From: Polaromonas sp. A23
GTDB taxonomy: Bacteria > Pseudomonadota > Gammaproteobacteria > Burkholderiales > Burkholderiaceae_C
Direction of reading: 5' to 3'
NCBI RefSeq assembly: GCF_002001015.1
Contig: NZ_MUNO01000045.1
Location: forward strand, 124,001-188,000
DNA length: 64,000 nt
Made by a program: the position numbers and the translations under genes. This document shows positions 25,424-34,885 of this stretch, in pieces. The notes under the pieces are model-generated. The model was not told where the DNA came from. It worked only from the letters and a program-made list of their open reading frames with translations, and searched no databases. Numbering within the stretch: the first letter of the stretch is position 1; the number at the start of each line of letters is the position of its first letter.

Positions 25424-26473
25424 TTAACGCATGAGCCCTTGCTTGCTCAGCCACTCCTGGATTCGTGCTGCCACTTCGTCTGAATTGCGATCCATCATCA
25501 CCATGTGAGTATTGCCGGCGATGCCCACCTCTGGCAATGCGAGCCTATCGGCCACGGCGCCAGTCTTCGCCAAGCCAGTGCGGAACCGCTCCTGACGGGC
25601 AGTGATACCTTGCCAGAACGGGTAGCGCTGAAGGTTGTCTCCCCACACCCAAAGAACCGGGACGTTGCGCAGGCGCGTGTAGTCCGTCGTGTCCGGGTCA
25701 GGCGAGCCAGACGGCTCCACAACCACCAGAGCCTTGACCTTTTCCGGCTTCGCGAGGGCAGCCTGGAAGGCAAAGTTCGCACCTTGGCTGTGCACCACAA
25801 TGACGCAGGGGCATTGCTTATCCACGTACGCGTTGTACGCAGCCTGCGTTGCAGCGTCGTTCGTGGACCACCGCGGAATGCCTTGTTTGGCGAATTGGTC
25901 AAAGAAGTCGACCGGGAACTGCGTGCCTGGAAGAGCGCGCCGCTTCGCAGCGGTAGTGTCATACGAGCCGTTCTCTCCGATACGGAACAGCTCCCACGCC
26001 TCCCTCTTCGGACGGAAGAACGGTTCGCTTTTGAAGATTTCAGGGTAGCGCGCCCATGACGCCCGCCCCCGCTCCACGGCGTCGCTAACGTAGACGTCGT
26101 GCCCGGCATTGAGGAAGTAGCTTTCCCACCCGGCGCCGCCGTCGGGTTTGGTCTCGAAGGTCACACCAGCGAGTCCGCCCCCGTGCCAAAGCATGAGTGG
26201 GTACTTCGCCTTGGGACTAGCGAGACGCGTGTAGCGCGCATATAGCGACTCGACCTCGAAATCACCGTTGGGGTCAACCTTGAGGGGCGGTGCGCCGGGC
26301 GTGAACGTAATCTCCTTCGTCGGCAGTCCGGCCAAAGTGACACTACGTCCTCCAACGTGATAGCTGCCGACCTCCTTGACTTGGAAGCCGCCCGTGCTCG
26401 CGCAGCCCGTTGCGGCCACGGCTAAGCCCAGCGCCCCGACGATTTTCAGAAGACTCTGAGTGGTTGTATTCAT
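25424..26473 (-). CDS. Alpha/beta hydrolase lipoprotein (esterase-like)
   Basis: The 349-residue protein has a lipoprotein signal (lipobox ending AATGC at about residue 24) and an alpha/beta hydrolase fold. The nucleophile elbow is VVHSQGANF, the oxyanion region is LMLWHGGGLAG, and the terminal His is in GNTHMVMMD. It probably hydrolyses an ester outside the cytoplasmic membrane. It is the last gene of the minus-strand catabolic operon, 2 bp after a Bug receptor gene. The start at 26473 puts the signal peptide at the N-terminus. Confidence 0.85.
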   Translation of the reverse strand: MNTTTQSLLKIVGALGLAVAATGCASTGGFQVKEVGSYHVGGRSVTLAGLPTKEITFTPGAPPLKVDPNGDFEVESLYARYTRLASPKAKYPLMLWHGGGLAGVTFETKPDGGAGWESYFLNAGHDVYVSDAVERGRASWARYPEIFKSEPFFRPKREAWELFRIGENGSYDTTAAKRRALPGTQFPVDFFDQFAKQGIPRWSTNDAATQAAYNAYVDKQCPCVIVVHSQGANFAFQAALAKPEKVKALVVVEPSGSPDPDTTDYTRLRNVPVLWVWGDNLQRYPFWQGITARQERFRTGLAKTGAVADRLALPEVGIAGNTHMVMMDRNSDEVAARIQEWLSKQGLMR

Positions 26474-26475
26474 GA

Positions 26476-27447
26476 TTAGTCTGCCTTTATTCCTGCTGTT
26501 TTGATGACCTTGCCCCAACGCGAATACTCGACTGCGGCGAATGCTCGCATCTGCATTGGGTCGAGGAACGCTGCTTCTGCTCCCTGACCGGCGGCCCGCT
26601 CGCTGAACGCTCGCGTGCGCATAATTTTTTGGACCTCTGCCGCGACGTAGTCCACGATTTTTTGTGGAGCACCCGCGTGCGTGTACAGGGCGAACCAGCT
26701 CGCCACGTCAAAGTCCTTGATGCCCACTTCCTCGGCAGTCGGGACGTTCGGTAGCGTCGTGAGCCGCTTGCGCGAGGCGACCAAAAGCGGGCGCATTTTG
26801 CCGCTCTGAATGTGGGGAATAAGGGGAGGAGCCGTTGTCAATGTCAGATCCACCTGACTCGCGAGCAGGTCCGCCACGATTGGGCCGGTGCCTCGATATG
26901 GGATGTGCGTCATGAAGACACCGGCATTGCTCTTGAATAGCTCCGCTGCGACGTGCTGGACAGACCCGTTGCCGCCAGACGCGTAGTTGAGCCTGCCTGG
27001 GCGCGCTTTGGCGTAGCGGACCAGATCCTGGGCGGTTTTGATTTCGTCCAACGTGGAGCGCACGATCAACACCTGGGGCGCGGAGTAGACGTTGCACACC
27101 GGCTGCAGGTCGCGCATAGGGTCGTACGGCAACTTCACCAGATGGGGCGTCATGACGTGGAATCCGGAGAACGCCATCAGCATCGTGTGACCGTCCGGCC
27201 GGGCGGCCATGACTGCCTGGCTGCCCACAACGCCGTTCGCACCACCTTTGTTCTCGACGACCACTGTTTGGCCCAGAGCCTTGCTCAGAGGCTCCTGCAG
27301 TGCCCTCGCTGCGATGTCAGCGGTACCACCGGCCGGCGCAGGCACGATGATGGTTAGTGGTCGTTCCAGCAGTTCCTGAGCGAACGCTGGCGCTGCGACT
27401 ACTGCAGCAGTGCCCACCACGAGTGAGCGGCGTGAAATACCAGGCAT
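26476..27447 (-). CDS. Bug/tripartite tricarboxylate transporter substrate-binding protein (copy 1)
   Basis: This 323-residue periplasmic receptor has a Tat-like twin-arginine start (ISRRSLVVGTAAVVAAPAFA). The Bug signatures are IIVPAPAGGTADIAAR, NYASGGNGSVQH and FMTHIPYRGTGP. Bug proteins bind carboxylates with high affinity and are greatly expanded in Burkholderiales, often without a linked permease, as here. It is clearly paralogous to the next gene upstream. Confidence 0.92.
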   Translation of the reverse strand: MPGISRRSLVVGTAAVVAAPAFAQELLERPLTIIVPAPAGGTADIAARALQEPLSKALGQTVVVENKGGANGVVGSQAVMAARPDGHTMLMAFSGFHVMTPHLVKLPYDPMRDLQPVCNVYSAPQVLIVRSTLDEIKTAQDLVRYAKARPGRLNYASGGNGSVQHVAAELFKSNAGVFMTHIPYRGTGPIVADLLASQVDLTLTTAPPLIPHIQSGKMRPLLVASRKRLTTLPNVPTAEEVGIKDFDVASWFALYTHAGAPQKIVDYVAAEVQKIMRTRAFSERAAGQGAEAAFLDPMQMRAFAAVEYSRWGKVIKTAGIKAD

Positions 27448-27507
27448 GTCTTGTCTCCTTCGTTGTTATCGGGAAAAGCAACGAGGCGCCCGTCAGGCGC
27501 CCCGCAT

Positions 27508-28473
27508 TCAGTCAGCCTTGATGTTCGCGACCTTCACGATGCGTCCCCACATCTTTCGCTCGTCATCAGCAAGCTTGGCCAGCGCGGAGCCGTCCAGAAA
27601 CACTGCCTTGGCCCCCTGGTCTTCGGCGCGCTTGCGAAAGGCTTCAGACTCCACAACTTGGCGGATGGCGGCCGTTAGCTTCGTCGACACATCGGCCGAC
27701 AAGCCAGCGGGCCCGTAGACGGCAAACCAAGAAGAAGCCACTAACGGGATGCCCAGCTCCATGGCCGTGGGCACCTGCGGCAGCACGGCAAGCCGGGTCT
27801 TGCCAGTGACCATCAGAGGCTTCATCTTGCCGGCTCGCACGTGAGCCAACAGCGGCGGCGGGGTCGTAATGGTCAGGTCCACGGTACCAGCCAAGATGTC
27901 CGTCACCGTCGGGCCAGTTCCGCGGTATGGGATGTGCGTGATGAAAGTTTTGGTGAGGTCTTTGAGCAATTCAGTGGTCACGTGCTGCAACGAGCCGTTG
28001 CCGCTGGATGCGTAGTTCACCTTGCCAGGGTTGGCCTTCACGTAGTTGATGAACTCGCCAGCCGTGTTGGCTGGGAAGTCTGCTCGCACGACGAGCAATT
28101 GCGGTGCGTCGATGAGGTGACCCAGCGGCTTGAGGTCTCTCCCGGGGTCAAAGCCCTGAACCGGCTGAATCTGGGGGGTGATGCTGTGAAACCCAGAATA
28201 CTGTACGAGCAGCGTGTTCCCATCTGGAGCCGCTCGGGCAACGAACTGGCCAGCGATGTTGCCGTTCCCGCCCCCTCGGTTGTCCACCACCACAGACGTA
28301 CCAAGTATGCGGCCCAGCGGTTCGGCCAGCATCCGCGCCGAAATGTCGGTCGTTCCGCCGGCCGCAGTCGGGACCACCAGGGTGATTGGCCGCTTCAGGT
28401 CCTGCGCGAGTAGCGGGGAAGATGCGAGCGCGGCTGCTGCCGCAACAGCTGCGACGAGATTTCTACGGTTCAT
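27508..28473 (-). CDS. Bug/tripartite tricarboxylate transporter substrate-binding protein (copy 2)
   Basis: The 321-residue paralogue of the neighbouring Bug protein shows the same motifs (LVVPTAAGGTTDISAR, NYASSGNGSLQH, FITHIPYRGTGP). Its signal peptide ends near SPLLAQ. Both proteins end in NIKAD/GIKAD, so the pair looks like a tandem duplication with later divergence. The start at 28473 is chosen because GGAGA lies six bases before it; an ATG four codons upstream is also in frame. Confidence 0.92.
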   Translation of the reverse strand: MNRRNLVAAVAAAAALASSPLLAQDLKRPITLVVPTAAGGTTDISARMLAEPLGRILGTSVVVDNRGGGNGNIAGQFVARAAPDGNTLLVQYSGFHSITPQIQPVQGFDPGRDLKPLGHLIDAPQLLVVRADFPANTAGEFINYVKANPGKVNYASSGNGSLQHVTTELLKDLTKTFITHIPYRGTGPTVTDILAGTVDLTITTPPPLLAHVRAGKMKPLMVTGKTRLAVLPQVPTAMELGIPLVASSWFAVYGPAGLSADVSTKLTAAIRQVVESEAFRKRAEDQGAKAVFLDGSALAKLADDERKMWGRIVKVANIKAD

Positions 28474-28497
28474 AAGTGTCTCCATTTGATTGTGGGT

Positions 28498-29433
28498 TCA
28501 GGCGGCTACCTGCGCGACGAGGGCGCTGGGCGGGGGATGTAGGTCTTGGATCCGCCCGGCTTTGGCCACTTGTCCGGGGACCTGGTGTCCAACGAGTTCG
28601 GGAAGCGCACGCGCGAGCGCAAACAGCCGCGGCAGGTCTATGCCGGTGTCGTAGCCCATGGCGTCCAACATGTGGATGGCGTCCTCGGAACAGATGTTCC
28701 CGCTCGCTCCTGGTGCATACGGACAGCCACCCAGGCCACCTAGCGAAGCATCGAAGCAGACCACTCCCTCCTGAACGGCCGCCAACACGTTGGCCAGTCC
28801 CATACCCCGAGTGTTATGAAAGTGAAGGGTCAGCTGCAGCTGTGAATACCGAGACAGCAGCACTTGCGACATTCGTGCAACTTGCCCGGGATGGGCCATT
28901 CCTGTGGTGTCGCAGATGGTCAGGCCACGCACTCCTAGCTCGGCAAAGCGGTCGGCCCAGCGGATAACTTCCTCCTGCGCCACGGTGCCCTCCATGGGAC
29001 AGCCGAAGCAAGTTGAAAGGGAAACATTGATGGCAGCGTGGCCCTGCGCGAGCCAGATGACCTCTCTCAGGCCAGCGAAGCTCTGTTCCCGGCTCATCCG
29101 CAGGTTGGCGAGGTTGTGAGTCTCCGAGGTGGACATCACGATGTTTAACTCGTCGGCCCTCGCTTCCAACGCGCGCTCCGCGCCTCGGAGGTTCGGAACC
29201 AGCACCGTGTACTCGACGCCACGTACCCGAGCGATGCGGCCCATCACCTCGTCGGCGTCACGCAGAGCAGGAATGGCCCTTGCCGAGGTGAACGAGGTGA
29301 CTTCAATCTTCGCGAAACCGCACTCGGACAAGGCGTTAACCAGTGCAATCTTCTGGTCTGTGGGTACGAACTCGGGTTCGATCTGGAAGCCGTCTCGGGT
29401 GACAACCTCATGAAAGTAGATGCGGGGCCTCAT
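28498..29433 (-). CDS. HMG-CoA lyase-like aldolase
   Basis: The 311-residue TIM-barrel metal-dependent lyase has metal and active-site motifs EVVTRDGFQ, CFGCPMEG, CDTTGMAHP, LHFHNTRGMGLAN and GLGGCPYAPGASGN. The family cleaves 3-hydroxy-3-methylglutaryl-CoA or related 3-hydroxyacyl-CoAs into acetyl-CoA plus a keto acid. The start overlaps the CoA-transferase stop as ATGA. Coupling to a CaiB-type transferase suggests an acid that is activated to its CoA ester and then cleaved; citramalyl-type substrates are also possible. Confidence 0.88.
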   Translation of the reverse strand: MRPRIYFHEVVTRDGFQIEPEFVPTDQKIALVNALSECGFAKIEVTSFTSARAIPALRDADEVMGRIARVRGVEYTVLVPNLRGAERALEARADELNIVMSTSETHNLANLRMSREQSFAGLREVIWLAQGHAAINVSLSTCFGCPMEGTVAQEEVIRWADRFAELGVRGLTICDTTGMAHPGQVARMSQVLLSRYSQLQLTLHFHNTRGMGLANVLAAVQEGVVCFDASLGGLGGCPYAPGASGNICSEDAIHMLDAMGYDTGIDLPRLFALARALPELVGHQVPGQVAKAGRIQDLHPPPSALVAQVAA

Positions 29434-30674
29434 AGCGACTGCCCTGCGATGACGCCGGCGGCCTTAAGCCTATCGACCTGCTCCTTACCAAAGCCGAGTC
29501 CTGTAAGCACCTCGCGGGTATCCTGTCCCACAGATGGTGCATTGCGTCGATGGGCTCCAGGAGTGCGAGACAGCTTGGGGACGATGCCTGGAATCATGAG
29601 TTTGCTGCCATCGTTCAGCGCAACCTCTTGCAGCATGCCCCTGGCCTTGTAGTGGGGGTCCTTGGCGATGTCGGCCACGGTGTATATCCGGCTTGCCGGC
29701 ACCGAGGCCGTCTCGAGCGCGTGCATCACTTCGTCCACCGGACGCAATGCAGTCCACTCACCGATGGCCGCGTCGAGCTCTGCGACGTCCTGCACGCGCC
29801 CTGCGTTGTCCGCGAACCGCGGGTCGCTGCCAAGGTCCTGCCGGCCGATGACCTCCATCAGGCGCTTGAAGATGCTGTCGCCGTTGCCGGCAATCAATGC
29901 AAACCCGCCATCACTGCAACGGTACGCGTTGCTGGGGGCGATTCCCGGGAGTGCACTCCCTGCGGGCTCACGGACCGCCCCGAAAGCGCTGTATTCCGGC
30001 AGCAGACTCTCCATGCAGTTGAACACCGACTCGTACAGAGCCACGTCGATGACCTGGCCTAACCCTGAGAGCTGACGCTCCTGCAACGCCATGAGGATTC
30101 CGATGACGCCGTGCAGGGCGGACAGCGTGTCTCCAATGGAGACACCCACACGCACAGGCACACGTCCGGGCTCGGCAGTGAGATGGCGCAAGCCACCCAT
30201 CGCCTCGCCCACCACCCCGAAGCCGGGACGGTCACGGTATGGGCCTGTTTGGCCGTAGCCGCTGATTCGCAGCATCACCAGCCGAGGGTTTTCCTCTAGG
30301 AGGCGGTCAGGGCCGAGTCCCCATTCCTCCATGACGCCAGGGCGAAAGTTCTCGATGAGGACGTCGGCTTCGCTTGCGAGCTTTCGGACAATGTCCTGCG
30401 CCTCGGGCCTCTTCAAGTCGAGGGCCAACGACTTCTTGTTGCGAGACTGGGCCTGCCACCAAACAGATGTCCCGTCCTTCAACATGCGCCAGCGACGCAG
30501 CGGGTCACCTGCGCCGGGCTGTTCGACTTTAACGACGTCCGCACCAAAATCGGCCAAGGTCTTTGCAGCGAAAGGGCCAGCGATAAGCTGCCCAAGTTCC
30601 AAGACTTTGAGACCGGTTAACGGACCTGCACCTACGCCTGCACTGTTCATACGGCGTAATGTGTCAGCCATCAC
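29430..30674 (-). CDS. CaiB/BaiF-family CoA transferase
   Basis: This 414-residue family III CoA transferase begins its domain at LKVLELGQLIAGPFAAKTLADFGADVVK and carries the standard ENFRPGVMEEWGLG and VIDVALYESVFN segments. It moves CoA between carboxylic acids in the cytoplasm. It lies 15 bp after the LysR gene and overlaps the HMG-CoA lyase-like gene, so the three should be cotranscribed. The substrate is unknown. Confidence 0.9.
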   Translation of the reverse strand: MMADTLRRMNSAGVGAGPLTGLKVLELGQLIAGPFAAKTLADFGADVVKVEQPGAGDPLRRWRMLKDGTSVWWQAQSRNKKSLALDLKRPEAQDIVRKLASEADVLIENFRPGVMEEWGLGPDRLLEENPRLVMLRISGYGQTGPYRDRPGFGVVGEAMGGLRHLTAEPGRVPVRVGVSIGDTLSALHGVIGILMALQERQLSGLGQVIDVALYESVFNCMESLLPEYSAFGAVREPAGSALPGIAPSNAYRCSDGGFALIAGNGDSIFKRLMEVIGRQDLGSDPRFADNAGRVQDVAELDAAIGEWTALRPVDEVMHALETASVPASRIYTVADIAKDPHYKARGMLQEVALNDGSKLMIPGIVPKLSRTPGAHRRNAPSVGQDTREVLTGLGFGKEQVDRLKAAGVIAGQSL

Positions 30675-30689
30675 GCCTGAGGACCATTG

Positions 30690-31622
30690 CTACTTTCGGC
30701 GGGGAGCCTTCGCAATCGGAGTAGGCTCCGCCAGGAAGTCAATGAGCTGGTTTACGGCGTCGTCTGTCGGTTGCCGGGCCGCCCCGATAAGCAGGCGCCT
30801 CTGGGCCCAGAGGTCTGCCAACGGGCGCCAGGTCAGTCCCATCGCTCCAGCCATTGGTAAAGCGGCGCCTTTTGGGAGAACGGCCAGGCCCATGCCGGAG
30901 GCGACCAGGTGGCACACTGCATCGAAGCTGCGCACCTGCATTCGCAGGCGCAGGGGCTTGCCGGCCGCCAGCGCAGCTTGTTGCTGCTGCTGCAGCATTG
31001 CCGCTCCCGCTGGCAGACTTATGAAGTCTTCGTCGAGAGCTTGAGCGAAGGGAAGTCTCGAACGGCCTCCGAGTCTGTGGCCCTTGGGTAGAACGATGAC
31101 CAACTCGTCTTCTCGGAACAGACGGGTCTCAATGTTCGCTGTATCCGGCCCCTCGACGAAGATGGCCAAGTCGCAGCGGCCCTCTCGCATTGCAGCTGCA
31201 GCGGCCTCGGACAGCTGCTCTTCCAGGTCGACACGTACCTGCGGTTGCCGCTCGCTGTATTGCGCAAGCAGTGCAGGGAGGAATTGGCTGATAGCCGCCG
31301 TGCTGGCGCACAGGCGAATGTGCCGTACGACTCCATGCTGTAGGTCAGTCAGTTCCGCGCCGAGTCGCTCGACGGTTTGCAGCAGAGTCAATCCGTGCTT
31401 CGCAAACACACGACCTGCAGCTGTAGGACGGACCCCGCGGGCATGACGTTCGAACAGCGGCGCCCCAATAGCGGTTTCAAGGTCGCGAATTCGACGACTG
31501 GCTGCAGCCAGAGCCAAATTCGCATCTTGCGCGGCTCGAGTAAGGCTGCCTCGCTGTGCACAAGCAACTGCAAGCTTCACTGATACTAGATCGAAACGTG
31601 CAAGGTTGTACGGGAGGTCCAT
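30690..31622 (-). CDS. LysR-family transcriptional regulator (catabolic operon)
   Basis: The 310-residue protein has an N-terminal winged HTH (GSLTRAAQDANLALAAASRRIRDL, split by a typical turn) and a LysR substrate-binding domain. It points the same way as the catabolic genes and appears to be the first gene of their operon, whereas most LysR genes are divergent from their targets. The roughly 200 bp upstream (31623-31825) must hold the operon promoter; no clear LysR box was assigned. Confidence 0.88.
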   Translation of the reverse strand: MDLPYNLARFDLVSVKLAVACAQRGSLTRAAQDANLALAAASRRIRDLETAIGAPLFERHARGVRPTAAGRVFAKHGLTLLQTVERLGAELTDLQHGVVRHIRLCASTAAISQFLPALLAQYSERQPQVRVDLEEQLSEAAAAAMREGRCDLAIFVEGPDTANIETRLFREDELVIVLPKGHRLGGRSRLPFAQALDEDFISLPAGAAMLQQQQQAALAAGKPLRLRMQVRSFDAVCHLVASGMGLAVLPKGAALPMAGAMGLTWRPLADLWAQRRLLIGAARQPTDDAVNQLIDFLAEPTPIAKAPRRK

Positions 31623-31825
31623 GGCCCACTTTCTTCGAAGTCAACGCGAAGGTTCAGGAACTTGCATTCATGAGCAGGCCAGCGTGCTGACATTGACAAC
31701 ACTCGGTTGTGATTCCCCGCGCCTTTTCCGCGTGACTTTACTGTAATCGCGCAGGTCGTTGACTTAGCTAAGTAGACGTTGCGGGGCAAGATAGTTGTCG
31801 GATCGCAAGAAAAGTGAACCGTTGC

Positions 31826-32014
31826 GAGGACGATTTGCCGCTGGGCCAGCTCGCCTTTAGGCAGCTGAACGCCTAACCCGCTCACGCGCGCGGGTGACGC
31901 CCCTCGTGCCCGGAGCCGACATCTGGAACGGTAAAGGCCGGCAAACGCGAATTGCTGGAGCGAAACTGGACTGACAACTTGCGCCAACCCCCGACGGGCA
32001 AGTCTATGCGGTGA
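31826..32014 (+). pseudogene. fdxA 3' remnant (right junction copy)
   Basis: This is a degenerate copy of the fdxA 3' half. The last 100 bases, from gccgacatctgg to the stop, are nearly identical to 25208-25303. The part before that has indels that break the frame, and the cysteine-coding 5' half is absent. It marks the right end of the bracketed catabolic segment. Confidence 0.8.
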
Positions 32015-32104
32015 AAGCAATACGAGGTCAGAGAGATGCGACGGCTGCACGCACCTCATCCACGCTCAGCACTTCGGAGAGCACCACCGGCTGCCTGCCA
32101 CTTT
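31915..32104. repeat. Right copy of fdxA-dsbD junction repeat
   Basis: This is the direct-repeat partner of 25208-25393. Here the dsbD half is intact and functional while the fdxA half is decayed, the mirror image of the left copy. Confidence 0.85.
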
Positions 32105-34217
32105 GGTAGAGCACGTAGACGGGCACCCCGTTGCGGCCCAGCTGACCCAGGGCTTCGGTGACAGCCGGGTCGCGCCGTGTCCAATCGGCCCGCACCAGTG
32201 CGACATTCTTGGCTGAGAGGTCAGCCAGCACCGCCGGGTTCGCCAAGGTGGTTTTCTTGTTGTACTGGCAAGTCACGCACCAGGCCGCCGTGAAGTCGAC
32301 AAACACGGGACGGCCCGTTGCCAGGAGTTGCTCGACGCGTCCCGGCTCCCAGGGTTGCCACGCACCGTCGCTGGCAGCCGTAGTCGGCCGCGCATCGACT
32401 GCGGTAATGTTCTGACCTGCATGCCACATCAGCAGCGCGAGCACCACCAAAGAAATGCCACCCACGATACCCCGCGAACGTCCAATCAGCGTGAGGGACC
32501 AGATCACCATGCTCATGGCGACCAGCAGCACCAACAGGGAAGCGGCTCCATCAATCCCGCTTTGTTGGCCCAGTACCCACAGCAGCCAGGTCACCGTCGC
32601 GAACATCGGGAAGGCCATGAACTGGCGCAGCGTCACCATCCAGGGTCCGGGCCGAGGTAGCAACCTGGCCACGGCGGGAATCCAGCCTGCGGCGAGGTAG
32701 GGCAAGGCCATGCCGAAGCCGAGGGCGGCGAACACGAGCAAGGCCTGCGGCGTCGGCAGCGTGACCGCCAGGCCGAGAGAAGCACCCATGAATGGTGCGG
32801 TACAGGGCGAGGCGATCGCCACGGCCAGCACTCCGGACAAGAACGAATTGGCCACTGGATGCCTGCTCTCCAGGGTAGCCAGTTTGCTCGGCAAAAAGGC
32901 GCCGAACTCGAACACTCCGGCGAGATTCAGGCCGATCACGGTGAATAGCGCCGCCAGGGTCGCGACCACCAGCGGGGACTGCAGCTGAAAGCCCCAACCA
33001 AGCTGCTGGCCCGCCGCGCGCAGACCGATCAGCAAGGCGCCGAGCAGCACAAACGACAGCACCACGCCCGCCGAAAACGCCAAGCCGCTGACGCGGTGGG
33101 CACGCCTGTCGTCGGCATGGCGCGCGAAACCCATCACCTTGATCGCCAGCACGGGGAAGACGCATGGCATCAGATTGAGAATCAGGCCGCCGAGCAGTGC
33201 GCCCAGCAGCGCTGCCGCCAAGGTCAGTGACACGGCGGGGGCGGGCTGGCTCAGGCTGTTGCGGCGCAACGCTTCTTCCAGCGCGGGGGACACGCCGGTT
33301 GCAGCCACAACTTGCGGCCATTGGCCCACGACTTGGGCCTCCGTGCGCCATCCCTTGTCTCCCAGGGTCAGCACCAAAGGCATCACCGCCGGGCTCTGGC
33401 TGCGCTGGAGTGACAGAGGCACGACTGCGTTCCAAACCTTGCCGTCCCAGGATTGCGTGACCGGCGCCGCGGTCTCGATCACCTCCTTCGTCTCCGGGAA
33501 GAACCCCAGCACCTTGCCGTGCGCCTCCGCCGGCAAACCGGGCACGCTGACCCTGAGCATGCCACCATCGATTCGAACCGTGCCGGCGCCAGCCAGCGGC
33601 CGGGGCTGTGCCTGGAAGCTGGCATTGAAGACATCCGCGTAAAGGGCTGTGGCACTGCGCGCGGGAATCTTGAGCGCGAACTCGCCCTCTTCGGGCACAC
33701 ACTCCTGCCGGCATATCAGCCACTGCGCTTTCAGCTTGATTTCCAAGTCACCGCCCAGGAGCGAAGGCTTGAACTGAGGCGTGACGGTAAGCGGCACGGG
33801 CAACAGCACTGTGCCGCTGTAGCCGTAGTTGGCCAGATTTCCGATCGGGTACTTCTTCGGTATCGGCCAGGCGATTTCACCGGCCTCCACGCCCGGCGGC
33901 AACGTCCACTGCAGCTGCGTCGGGAGGCCGGAATCTCCGGAGTTCTTCCAGTACGTGTGCCACTCTGGCTGGTGGGCCAGCTGCAGGCCCACCCACAACG
34001 CCTTGCCCGGCTCGACGCCATCTGGCGCATGGGCCAGCAATTCGGCCCGCGCGCGCTCGGTCGTGACCACGCTCTTGACCACTTGCGCTTTGACCGGCAG
34101 GGCGAATGCACTCCCGACGATCAGCAGGGCGGCACACGCGAGGCGCGCGAACGCCAAGGGCGCACTTGCCGCGCGAAGGACACGCGGCCTGCTCCGCGAC
34201 CAACTTGACTTTCTCAT
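32028..34217 (-). CDS. dsbD: DsbD/ScsB-like thiol:disulfide interchange protein
   Basis: The 729-residue protein carries electrons from cytoplasmic thioredoxin to the periplasm. It has a signal peptide, an N-terminal periplasmic domain with a Cys pair (WLICRQECVPEE), and an eight-helix membrane domain with MPCVFPVLAIK and ASPCTAPFMG. The C-terminal thioredoxin domain carries AAWCVTCQYNK. All redox cysteines are present. It lies 11 bp downstream of the DsbA-like gene in the same run as dsbB. Its 3' end is duplicated at 25320-25393. Confidence 0.93.
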   Translation of the reverse strand: MRKSSWSRSRPRVLRAASAPLAFARLACAALLIVGSAFALPVKAQVVKSVVTTERARAELLAHAPDGVEPGKALWVGLQLAHQPEWHTYWKNSGDSGLPTQLQWTLPPGVEAGEIAWPIPKKYPIGNLANYGYSGTVLLPVPLTVTPQFKPSLLGGDLEIKLKAQWLICRQECVPEEGEFALKIPARSATALYADVFNASFQAQPRPLAGAGTVRIDGGMLRVSVPGLPAEAHGKVLGFFPETKEVIETAAPVTQSWDGKVWNAVVPLSLQRSQSPAVMPLVLTLGDKGWRTEAQVVGQWPQVVAATGVSPALEEALRRNSLSQPAPAVSLTLAAALLGALLGGLILNLMPCVFPVLAIKVMGFARHADDRRAHRVSGLAFSAGVVLSFVLLGALLIGLRAAGQQLGWGFQLQSPLVVATLAALFTVIGLNLAGVFEFGAFLPSKLATLESRHPVANSFLSGVLAVAIASPCTAPFMGASLGLAVTLPTPQALLVFAALGFGMALPYLAAGWIPAVARLLPRPGPWMVTLRQFMAFPMFATVTWLLWVLGQQSGIDGAASLLVLLVAMSMVIWSLTLIGRSRGIVGGISLVVLALLMWHAGQNITAVDARPTTAASDGAWQPWEPGRVEQLLATGRPVFVDFTAAWCVTCQYNKKTTLANPAVLADLSAKNVALVRADWTRRDPAVTEALGQLGRNGVPVYVLYQSGRQPVVLSEVLSVDEVRAAVASL

Positions 34218-34228
34218 CTCATCTCACT

Positions 34229-34885
34229 TCACTGCGGGTAAGCCGCTTTGAGCTCTCGACTGACCAGCGCTTTGAGCTGTTCTTCGCCAAAGTCCTTCAA
34301 CGGTTTTCCGTTCACGAAAAATCCCGGCGTGCGGGTGACGTTCAGGGCCTTGGCATCGGCCATATCTTGTTCGATGTTGGCCAGGACCTGAGGTGAGTTG
34401 GCATCCTCGCGGGCTTTCCTGAGGTTCAGGCCGGTGCCGTCCACGATGGACCAGATCAAATCGGGCCGGGGATTGTGGTCAGCTCCCCAGGTTCGCTGGG
34501 CGTTGAGCAAGGTGCGGTTCACCGGCCAGAAGAGGCCTTGAAGCCTGGCCGCCTCGAGAACTTTCACGGCGGTGTCGGCGCCGGCATGGAACGGCGTGTA
34601 CCGCACGACCAGTTGAACCTTGCCGGGGTGGCTGTCCACAAGGTCCTTCACCAGGGGGTAGAAGGCCCTGCAGGTCTCGCAGGCCGGATCGAAGAATTCG
34701 ACGATCCTGACCTTGGCCTGCGCAGAGCCATACGTCGGAGAATGCGGGCGATTAAACACGGAGTCGCTTTGGCGGGCGAGTTCGCCAAGGCGTTCGTCCT
34801 CCATCCTGTCGTACAGGTAGACGCCCAAGCCGAACAGCAGGATCACGGCCATGGCCGAAATCAGAAGGATTCGCTGCCGGTTCAT
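34229..34885 (-). CDS. DsbA-like thioredoxin-fold protein (CxxC = CETC)
   Basis: The 218-residue membrane-anchored protein has a TM helix near residues 6-22. Its DsbA/DsbG-type thioredoxin domain has active site DPACETC, and the cis-Pro segment is TRTPGFFVNG. It resembles partners of BdbC-type DsbB proteins. Its start overlaps the dsbB stop as ATGA, so oxidase and carrier are made together. Its likely role is periplasmic disulfide formation. Confidence 0.88.
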   Translation of the reverse strand: MNRQRILLISAMAVILLFGLGVYLYDRMEDERLGELARQSDSVFNRPHSPTYGSAQAKVRIVEFFDPACETCRAFYPLVKDLVDSHPGKVQLVVRYTPFHAGADTAVKVLEAARLQGLFWPVNRTLLNAQRTWGADHNPRPDLIWSIVDGTGLNLRKAREDANSPQVLANIEQDMADAKALNVTRTPGFFVNGKPLKDFGEEQLKALVSRELKAAYPQ

